From: Mixia osmundae IAM 14324
Taxonomy: Eukaryota; Basidiomycota; Mixiomycetes; Mixiales; Mixiaceae
Length of the DNA stretch: 64,000 nt
Assembly (NCBI RefSeq): GCF_000708205.1
Contig: NW_014575562.1
Coordinates: 1,179,616 to 1,243,615 of the forward strand
Direction: 5' to 3'
Part shown: piece after piece, positions 56,396-64,000 of the stretch
Position numbering within the stretch: position 1 is the stretch's first letter
Layout: every line of letters begins with the position of its first letter
Notes under the pieces: model-generated
The model's input: only the letters and a program-made list of their open reading frames with translations
The model's database searches: none
Told to the model about the DNA's origin: nothing
Position numbers and translations under genes: made by a program

Positions 56396-57576
56396 TCAGT
56401 CTAGGAACGATGCAGCATCGGGCCGAGCAGGCTTGGCAGAGGCTTGGGATGCCTCGGCAGCCGGCGCGCGCTTGGCGAGCAGAGCAGCCCGTTTGGCTTC
56501 GATGAGCGCTTTACGTTGTGCGAGCTCGTTTGCACGCTTCTCTGCAGGCGTCTGTTTGGTCGTAGCGAGGAAGCGTTCGGCTTCTGTCTCCTTGCGTAAG
56601 GCGCTGAGATCCTCGAGCTGCTCGCGCCGTTTTGCTTCGTCTGCAGAGAAGGCATAGGCCGCCGCACCGCGCTCTCGTACTTCGCTGTTGGGATCGTAAT
56701 GCGTCTCGAGTGGCTTGAAGGCAGCCTCGACCTTGGCATGCCGCGCTGCAATTTCTTCCTCTGTGGGCTCATACGTTGCAAAAGTCGTCTGATCGCCGTA
56801 GTAGAGATTTGACCTGTACACGGCTTGTCAGCTCGTGCAGATCGATCATGTACCAGGCGCACATGTTCTCTGGTGCAGCTTTAAAGGTGCCATCGCCGAT
56901 GGAAGCAGGTCCATCTGGCGATGCTTGGCCCGGACGAGGCACTTCGCTACGCTTCATCATCCTTGCGCGACCAAACTCGTCCACATATTCGACGAGTTCG
57001 TCGTCCGGAAGAGCAGTCGCTTGCCCTTCGTCCTCAGAGTCCTCAGACTTGGGGTTGTCCCACGCCTTCTTGTCAAAGTCGACGGAGAAGGTCGCAATCT
57101 GAGCCTCAGTCAGGCCCGCCGTCTTGCCTCGTCTGTGCGTGGCATGCTCAGGTCAGCTAAAACCTATTCAGGGTGAAGGAGGTGGTGTAGCCTGACTTGA
57201 GCAAGTCGTATGCTTTAGCTTTGCGTTCGAGTGCAGCAGCAATCTGATCCGATGACGGCTGGCAGAGCCTGAACCGGTCCTCAACAGCATCGACGACGTG
57301 ATCAGTCTTTCGCTTCTTCACCGATTTTGCGCCATTCTTCTGCTTCTGCTGCCGGGACCTGATGAGCTCCTTGGATTCTTTAGCCCACTGGCTGAGCTGC
57401 TTGTCCTTTGAGCTCTCGACTGTCGCTCGGAAGCCGAGTTTGGTCGGTTTGGAGCTCGCAGAGGGGTTGGGAGACTCTCGCTTGCCCAGTCGAGCTTGGT
57501 GTTTGCTCAGTTCTGCTTGCAGCTCGAGGAGGGAGCCACCATCGGCCATGTCGTACCGCTTTGACGCTGCTGACAT
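56396..57576 (-). CDS. CCDC174-like coiled-coil nuclear protein
   Basis: Three exons (57164-57576, 56854-57132, 56396-56813) keep frame and give 369 residues. It matches the layout of the CCDC174 family, nuclear proteins associated with RNA processing. The N-terminal helix is LLELQAELSKHQARLGK. A lysine-rich segment follows, with LERKAKAYDLLKSG, then TAGLTEAQIATFSVDFDKK. The diagnostic motif is DDELVEYVDEFGRARMMKRS. The C-terminal half is a charged coiled coil. The first intron is only 31 nt (57133-57163) and its donor GTTTTA is weak, so the residues around it are uncertain. The start chosen is MSAASKRYDMADGG; MADGG nine codons later is an alternative. The molecular function is not established here. 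Confidence 0.72.
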
Positions 57577-57579
57577 CGC

Positions 57580-57604
57580 TGACTGACTGACTGACTGACT
57601 GACG
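57580..57604. repeat. GACT tetranucleotide microsatellite
   Basis: About six GACT units immediately upstream of the CCDC174-like start codon, in its likely 5' UTR. Confidence 0.85.
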
Positions 57605-57818
57605 GGTGAGCGCAGGGCCGCTGGGGCGAACGAGCGCCTTTTCGCGCTTCTTCTCTGCCCGCCAGCGTTGCCCGGCAAGACGAGCAGAGCAGCCTCGTGA
57701 GACATGCGGACGACCCAGCTGAGGATGGCCAAAGCGCCAGCACCCAAGCCGTCAGCGGATCCGTCTCCTCCTGATCGACCGTGAGCTCATGAGAACGGAC
57801 AGACAACCTCGATTCGCC

Positions 57819-58141
57819 ATGCCCGTCAAGGCACAAGCCTTCAATATCATGAGCATCACGCCCTCTGTCATGATGCGATGGGCGCCCACACTCGCCGTCT
57901 GGGGTGTCGCTGCTGCAGTCTGTCTCACACTGCTCTCCGCTGCACGCCTCGGCTGATACAGAGCATGACCAGGGTGGCATTCTCGTCTATGCGAGCTCTA
58001 TCCCGAAGTTCCAGCAGGATGTCCTCCTCAAGGTTCCGCTGGTCAGTCTCCTTCGCAGCCTGCACGGACGCCCTGACGGAGTTCCGATAGGTCAAGGAGT
58101 ACTACAAGGACACCAAGCCTGATGAGGACAAGCCGTTCTGA
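57819..58141 (+). CDS. QCR10: Cytochrome bc1 complex subunit 10
   Basis: Small single-span subunit of respiratory complex III in the inner mitochondrial membrane. Three small exons (57819-57917, 57973-58041, 58091-58141) splice in frame to 72 residues. The sequence runs MPVKAQAFNIMSITPSVMMR, then a membrane helix formed across the first intron (TLAVWGVAAAGGILVYA), then SSIPKFQQDVLLKVPLV and the tail KEYYKDTKPDEDKPF. The family pattern of an N-terminal matrix segment, one helix, a short FQxDVLxKxPxV stretch and an acidic tail fits well. An earlier acceptor in intron 1 would destroy the membrane helix, which supports the choice of GACCAG. Confidence 0.8.
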
Positions 58142-58297
58142 GCGCGTCTGTTCATTGCAATGCCCGGTCAAGTATGTGAAGCTGCAGAGCGGGGCAGAGA
58201 CAGCATGCGATGCAGGTGGTACAGATACTTGCTAGACAGTATACATCTAAGCGTCGCTTCTCGTGCGACGATGAAGAGACTTTCGTTCGTTGAGTAA

Positions 58298-61046
58298 TCA
58301 GCCATAAAGCTTGATGAGGCTGTCTGCCCCTGCTGTCGCCAACAGAGGCGCAGAAGGATGATAGCGTGCCACGAGAATGCCCTCTGCTCCCTTGACGCGA
58401 TGGCTCGTGATCTCCTGTACGCAAGATCGCGTCTGGATCACGTCCCAGAATCGAATCGAGCGGTCATGGCTGGCAGAGACGAGAAACAGGCCCGACGGAC
58501 TGACATCCAGGCTCGTGATCGCGTCTTGATGCGCTTCGATCGAGTATGTGCACTGTCCTGCCCGCTCACTGATGATGAGCAGAGCCGCTTCTCATTTGTG
58601 CAGTCATACCTGTTGCGAGATCAAGGACTCTGATCGCTCGATCTTCATGCCCGCTGAAGAGCAGTGGTAGCGTAGGATGACTCGCGAGCGCGTTGATCTG
58701 CGTCGCTCGTGTACCATCTATATTGCATTGGAGCTTCTCATCAGTTGCAGGTCATCGAAAGTCTGACGAAAACGAACCATAGGATTCGTCAGATTTGAGC
58801 GCCAGCGTCTGGACGCCAGTCTCAAAGTCGAAGAGCTTGACGATTGCGTTTGTGTACGCTACTGCAATCTTTTTCAAGTCGGTCTGACAGACTGCCAAGC
58901 ACACAGGTGTCGGACGAGGACCTGGCTGTTCGGCCTCTGCGGGCTCGTTGCCTGCATATGTCCAGCTCATCTGGAGCGGCGCTTTGAGATCCTTGGTGCT
59001 CCATATTTTGACGGTGCCATCTGCAGAGGCTGTCGCGAGCACCTCTTGGTCCTGCGTCGGCAGTGGAAGGATAATGAGATCCCAAATCGCGTCAGCATGG
59101 CCTTCGAAGACGGCTAGCTTAACCGCAGGATTGACAGGACCATAGGGCTCTGCATCGTGAGCAGGCATGCTCCACACTCGCACAGTTTGATCTAGACTCG
59201 CGCTGTATACTCGCTTCGAGTCGCTCGATATAGCCAGGGCTGTGATCGCCTCGCTGTGACCCCGAAAGGTCGCTTGCGGTAGCTCTTCGGGCAGAGGCGG
59301 CAAGCTGGAGCTGAGATGAGCGTGACATACGCGCTCATAAAGCGTGTTCACTGACCCGGACTGCGCATCTCGATGATGCATATCAGCGCGCCAGATCTTG
59401 ATGGTCAGATCATCGCCGCCAGAGACCATTGTGAGATCACGCCGGTCAAAAGTGAGCGCCCGGACACTGTCAAGATGACTGCCGAGATTGCGTCAGCTGT
59501 TAGGACAATCGAAGGCCAGCTCGAGAGGTGCTGACCCTCTCAGCGATTTGCGCGTCTGCCATACCTTGGCTTCTGATGGCACGCTGGTCTTGCCGTTGAT
59601 CGTTGAGGTGGCGTGGGTAAGCTCGTCATCAAGTCGATCCTCCCTCCCGACCTCTGTCGAGGCCGAATCTGACCGCACTCGGTTTACCATCTTGCCAGCG
59701 AAAGCCTCGTTCTCGCTTTCAGTCTCGCTTTCGAGCATATGCGGGCCCTTGCTGACGCCATTGACACGAATTCCGTTCGTCAGCGCAGCAGCAGATGTCG
59801 TACTTTTGGTTGTTGAAGAATCACGGGCTTCTAGACTTTTGGCTTCCTTGTCAGGAAGCTCGGGTGCCGCAAAGGAAGCACTTTCGGCTTGCTCTTCGAC
59901 GGTAACTTCGGCCTGTAGCGGGGACGGCCCAGTAGTGACAGCAGACTTGAGAGGCTCTGCGGCTGAACCTGTGCCAGCTGACAACTCTACCGCAGTCGGG
60001 GATGTGCCGGCAGCGCGTATGACCGACGGAGCAGGAACGCCGGTGAACTGTGCGGCAGGAACAGGGGCATTCTCGGGTAGCAGTTTGCGAGGTCTTTGCA
60101 TTCCGGCAGGCGTCTTTGCAGGCAAAGGGTTGAGATTGGCAGAAGAAGTGAGATATGTGATTTCCTGCAGGCACTGGCGAAGATAGTCGCGACTTCTTGC
60201 TCGACCTCTGGGGTCTCTTCCGAGTGCCGGATTCCATGCAGCCTGCGTAGATGCACCAACGGGAGCATGGAACGCAGACAGATTACTGCCGTTTGCGGGA
60301 CCAGCATTGGCTACCATACCTGCAGCTGAACCTGGCCGGGTGATATTAGGTGCGATATTGAGCGTGTTGCTTGGGCCGGCAGCTGGTGCAGCTAGCTCGG
60401 GCAAAGGAACTGAGCGGATTCATCAGGAACTGCTTTTCATATACGATCCTCGGCTGAGCTCACGAGGTTCATTGCGTGGACTATTGCTGCCTGTCGAATT
60501 GCCGCTCGAGAGGAGGACATCGTCATTGAGCTTCAGCGCGACTTGCTTGCCCGGCGGTATCGCCGATGCTGGCTCCTTCTTTTGTTCTGACTCGGAGCCG
60601 TCCTTGGGCTTTGCAGAATCTTTGGCAGCTGCGGCGTTCGTGCTGAGGTACTTTGACCTAAAAGTTTGGGCGATGAGCTATAGTCGTTCGAGAACGCACG
60701 AGAACATACCTTTCTTGTCTGAGCGCGTATTCGAGCATCTTGACGCGTCGCATGAGGTCTGTTTTGAGATTCTCGACACCCCTGCGCTCGCCTTCGAGCA
60801 GCGCTATACGAGCCTGCCATCGAATTCGTTGAGCACATGAGATAGATACGCACGCGCACGACTCGCCCTCATCTCGGCACGCTCGATCTCCCATTCGTTG
60901 CGCTCTCGCTCGTAGCGCCGCCATTCGGTTTGGAGATAGTGTAGCACAGATGCGAGATTGACAGGTGGGGTTTGTGACCATGGCGAGGCGCCCTCTGCAG
61001 CTTGGGCAGGACCCTGTTGAGGCTGGCCTTGCTGCTGCTGCTGTTG

Positions 61047-61085
<39 letters not shown>

Positions 61086-61274
61086 AGCTGGACCGAGCTG
61101 AGATTGCGGTCCTTGCAGATTTGCTTGCTGGCTCTGATTGGTCGGGGAAGTCTGAAGTGGCTGCTGCTGAGAGTTGGCGGCATAGGCCTCTTGCGTGCTG
61201 GCCTGGTTAGAGGACGCGCCAGGCGTAGTGTGAGTGCCTAGACCTAGACTGGCGGGCGGATTCCAGGGAAGCAT
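58298..61274 (-). CDS. Striatin (Far8/Pro11-type STRIPAK scaffold)
   Basis: Scaffold of the STRIPAK complex, the PP2A-linked regulator of septation, fusion and development in fungi. Multi-exon, about 880 residues. The N-terminus is Gln-rich with an uninterrupted run of about 19 Gln (CAG/CAA, around 61029-61085). The caveolin-binding and coiled-coil block is VNLASVLHYLQTEWRRYERE, then ERNEWEIERAEMRARIALLE, then LKTDLMRRVKMLEYALRQER. A low-complexity linker includes the striatin motif ARSRDYLRQCLQEITYLTS. The C-terminal half is a WD40 propeller: VSGGDDLTIKIWRADMHH, FRGHSEAITALAISSDSKRV, VFEGHADAIWDLIILPLPTQ, ending with GADSLIKLYG and the stop at 58298-58300. The order coiled coil then WD40 distinguishes it from other WD40 proteins. 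Confidence 0.92.
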
Positions 61275-61787
61275 TCTGTCGCTCGCTCGGGAGAGATCCT
61301 CTCAAGTCTGAAGAGATGTTCTACTCTGCCCGAGTCGGCCACAGCGAGCTTGATCTATCACGATTGACGAGGTGATAGCCAGCTCGTCGTTCGGCGACGT
61401 TGCGCTTGGCGACAGGCAATCAGGCTCTCTTGCAGGGTCGAGGAAGTGTGTAACCTGCGACAGGCACCAGCAACACAGAGGGCACGTCGAGTAGGCAGGC
61501 GCGGTGGGCTCGCTCGCGTGAGCACACCAACTCGTCAGAGCGTCCTCTTCGAGCCTACTGATCAGAGCTGCCAAGCAATACCGATCAGGTGCAAGCGCAG
61601 CTGCCTGGTCGTGCTATCTTTCTGAACAGAGGCTTTGGTGACCTCACTTTCGTTGATCAGTTCAGCTCGGCGTGGCAGGTCTACTTGATTTTGTAGCACG
61701 GTTTCTGAATTTCGGCACCTTCGCGTTCACTTGCCCGCCTGTCTTAATAGCCTACAGCATGCATATGCTTCTGCACAATCTATACCC
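61275..61787. other. Intergenic, 513 bp, divergent promoter
   Basis: Lies between the striatin start and the palmitoyltransferase start. A minus-strand open frame at 61302-61574 has no recognisable content and probably lies in the striatin 5' UTR. Confidence 0.55.
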
Positions 61788-63195
61788 ATGACCGCGCTCA
61801 GAACGACCTCAGGACGCAAGATAGAGCCTGCAAGTCATACGCAGGCTGCTTTAGAGATCGTCGGCGCCGCTGCTCTTCCCGCGACACTTGAAACCACAAG
61901 GAAGCTTCCTCAAATCAATGATGGCTTCAGAGCAAATCGTCTTCTTGGTGAGACAGTCAATGATCTACTCTCTCTCAAGCTCAGTCAGACCTTATGCGTC
62001 AGGGAGGGTCATCCCGCCGGCGCTCTTCGTATTCATAATCCATGGATGGCGAATCGTGTCGCTTCACGCGACGCCCTACCTTTATTACACTTTGCAAAGG
62101 CCCCGCTCGGCCGTGCTATACTGTGTCGGGTTCAACGTCTTACTGTGTGCAATGATGTACAACTATCTAAGCGTCTACCTGCTGCCTCGAGACCATTCCA
62201 GACCACCTCGAGCAGTACCAGACGATGTCAGAGAAAAGCGAGTTATATTCGAATGTGACAGGCAAGGCGAGCCTACCAGGTGTTGGCAAGACGCCTGCAA
62301 TGGCTCTTGGCGGCCTGCGCGCGCGAGACACTGTCGGGATTGCAAACGCTGTCGGCTCGGATTTGACCATTGCTGCCCCTGGTTTGGCACTTGTATCACA
62401 TCGCCGGCCTCGGGCAAGGCATTCATACACTTTTGCTTCTTCGTTCAGCCTCTCTTGACGCTTGCACTCAGCGTCATCCTGCCACTGACGATCTCACAAG
62501 TCAGTAAAGTTGTCGAGCTTACCTGGACGACGGACAGCCTGGGCTATGAGTTGCTTGCAGCAGAGTGGTGGCATCACTGGTACTCCTGGAGTGGTGGTCC
62601 TGGCTTTAGGTGAGCTTGCGGTAGTTTGAGAGTAGCTCAGCCCATGACGCGAGTCTGTAGATGGCTCATAGGCCTCTTGCTTGGCTACTGGCATCTAGAC
62701 CGCATCGTAGAGCACCAGCCTGATCTGGCGCTCGTCGTACCTCGATCAGCTGTCGCATCCAGCGATCCTCACTATCTCTTGTCGCAGCCTCGCGTGGCCA
62801 CTCTACTCATTGTGACAATCGCAGTCTTTGTCCAGCTTGTCGCTCTGGCTTTGCTCATCGTCGGTACGCAGCAGATCGCTCAGGGTGTTTGGACCGTCGA
62901 GGTCCAGCGAGCGCGTCGTTGGCGCAGGCATGGTGGCAACATTGACGATCGATTGCGACTCTGGATACCTGCAGACGGCATACATAGCGACAACAGACGG
63001 CATCAGGGCTTCATTGCCGCCATCGAGCCGGATGTGCGAATATACGACAGAGGGCCGCGAGAGAATCTGACGGCAATCCTCGGAGAGCGATGGTGGGCCT
63101 CGTGGGAGTCCAGCCAAGACCCTTGCACATCTGTCACGATAGCACCGGCTATGCTCGAAGGCTTATGGCAGGCTCACCTTGGTAAGGATCGTTAA
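61788..63195 (+). CDS. DHHC-family palmitoyltransferase with a DHCC active-site motif
   Basis: Integral membrane S-acyltransferase. Three exons (61788-61947, 62003-62609, 62661-63195) splice in frame to 433 residues. A soluble N-terminus of about 50 residues precedes two helices (VIPPALFVFIIHGW, SAVLYCVGFNVLLCAMMYNY). The cysteine-rich domain reads ARHCRDCKRCRLGFDHCCPW, so the canonical Asp-His-His-Cys is Asp-His-Cys-Cys. It continues FGTCI, where Asn is usual before the last Cys, then AFIHFCFFVQPLLTLALSVI. A fourth helix is TLLIVTIAVFVQLVALALLI, and the TTxE-like position reads GVWTVEVQRARRWRRHGG. Closest in layout to the fungal Pfa5 group, but the assignment is tentative. Confidence 0.85.
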
Positions 63196-63530
63196 GTGAT
63201 TGATAGATCAAGCCTTATGGTATTCCTTGGACTTGTACGAACGCGCTTTCTCGAGCCATCGAGCGCTGGCAGCGCAAGTGTCTCGTGACTTGGCGTCTAG
63301 CAGGTGCGCAGGCTAGCTTTGGACTGCCGACGACGTGTTCATGTCAACACAGAGTGTCAGTGTGAACAAGCATTGGCCCCGTTGGACAGATACCGAGCTG
63401 ACCGGCGGATAGCGAGAAGGACCGTTCCGACATATGAAGAGCCTGGTACGCGCAAGCAGGTCTGTGTTGATCTGTGGGCGGGCCACATCGACGCAGACGT
63501 AAAACATTTGCGATAATGCAGAATGCACTA
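63196..63530. other. Intergenic, 335 bp, between convergent genes
   Basis: 3' regions of the palmitoyltransferase and fibrillarin genes. Nothing coding recognised. Confidence 0.55.
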
Positions 63531-64000
63531 TCATTGGTACATGCTTGCTACAAGACAGCCATCAAAGCAAATATCAGGCTTTATGGCGGAGGTACGTCGC
63601 ACTGACCATCGCATGAGCGCGCTCGTAAGGTTCGAGTGTGAGCTGCTCGAGAGGCTTGAACATCTCGGCTTGCAGCTTCTTGACCTCGGATGCAAAAACG
63701 ACCTCCTCTGGGGCGGTCGAGTCGATACAGCTTGCTTTGATAGAAATGAGCAGATGTCCGCCATTCTTCAAAAAGTGATGCGCGTTCAGCGCGCAAATTC
63801 TGTCCGAAGCAAGCCAGTGTCAGCAGACGTAGCAACTCCAGCGGGTCATATGCACCGTGATTGATCTGGCTGTGCAACATCAGCAAAGATAACGTCTACC
63901 ATAGGCACGATGAAGCGGTAGCGATTGGGCATCCTCGCATCTTCGACGATTGGCACCACATTTGTACGCTTCTTGGCCATTGCGATGAGGTCTCTTCCAC
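63531..64000 (-). CDS. NOP1: Fibrillarin, C-terminal part (runs off the window)
   Basis: Nucleolar 2'-O-methyltransferase of box C/D snoRNPs; only the C-terminal half of the methyltransferase domain is in the window. It reads [40 protein letters not shown] and VAQPDQSR across an intron to [20 protein letters not shown], then [20 protein letters not shown] and [15 protein letters not shown]. The Lys-Asp-Lys-His catalytic set is covered in part (Asp in [12 protein letters not shown], Lys in ISIKAS). The last intron joins HAMV to a short end, TSMYQ, with stop at 63531-63533. If that intron is not used, the frame ends at 63574 instead. Confidence 0.9.

Noticed and set aside
57133-57180. GC-AG intron in the CCDC174-like gene giving KSGKTAGLT
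   Set aside because: The resulting protein looks attractive, but the donor GCTACA does not resemble the GC donors seen elsewhere, so the GT option was kept, with low certainty.
61029-61085. Leucine-rich plus-strand frame over the CAG/CAA tract
   Set aside because: It is the antisense shadow of the poly-glutamine run in striatin.
1-64000. Transposons, virus-like elements, CRISPR arrays or prokaryotic islands
   Set aside because: No transposase, reverse transcriptase, capsid, long terminal repeat or spacer array was seen on either strand.

Overview
The window is nuclear DNA of a compact fungal genome. The genes are eukaryotic and densely packed. They are cut by many short introns, mostly 40-66 nt, with GT-AG ends and a CTGAC/CTGAT-like branch site shortly before the acceptor. 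Many neighbours are divergent, with only about 100-200 bp between start codons. The protein set (HOPS Vps39, Bud6, striatin, Pin4, Yme2, Elp5, cohesin kleisin, PLD without PX/PH) fits a basidiomycete. The best lineage clue is the fatty acid synthase gene at 42819-47007. It carries only the acetyltransferase and enoyl-reductase parts and then stops. That split is known from Rhodotorula/Rhodosporidium, so I infer Pucciniomycotina, possibly something like Mixia. The species is a guess.

Layout. 1-9552: end of a membrane protein gene, 14-3-3, the HOPS subunit Vps39 and, divergently, the polarisome protein Bud6. 9666-17520: glycogen debranching enzyme and the Rad21/Scc1 kleisin. 17676-26570: phospholipase D and Elp5 on the minus strand, then an unrecognised small protein and mitochondrial Yme2. 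26647-37662: spliceosomal cyclophilin Cwc27, a siderophore-type GNAT acyltransferase, Pin4, a small secreted protein, mitochondrial GatA, an unknown helical protein, mitochondrial ribosomal protein uL5m and a short Hop/Sti1. 37663-42818: a gene-poor stretch with a 10/20-bp minisatellite, a 254-nt assembly gap inside an unknown gene with a repeated motif, and single Ns. 42819-64000: FAS (AT-ER), an S9 peptidase, an MFS transporter, nitronate monooxygenase, PLP synthase Pdx1, a Rad51 paralogue, molybdopterin synthase small subunit, a CCDC174-like protein, cytochrome bc1 subunit 10, striatin, a DHHC-type palmitoyltransferase with a DHCC motif, and the 3' end of fibrillarin.

The genes are mostly unrelated housekeeping functions, not a cluster. 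Mitochondrial functions recur (Yme2, GatA, uL5m, Qcr10). I found no transposon, virus-like element, CRISPR array or confident RNA gene. I also found no clearly new multi-gene system. The points most worth a second look are the split FAS subunit, a Hop protein without its first TPR/DP module, the four GC-AG introns (one beside a 15-nt microexon), the gapped repeat gene, the DHCC variant and the small secreted protein. Exon boundaries were read by eye. Where I give a spliced length I checked that the exon lengths keep frame.
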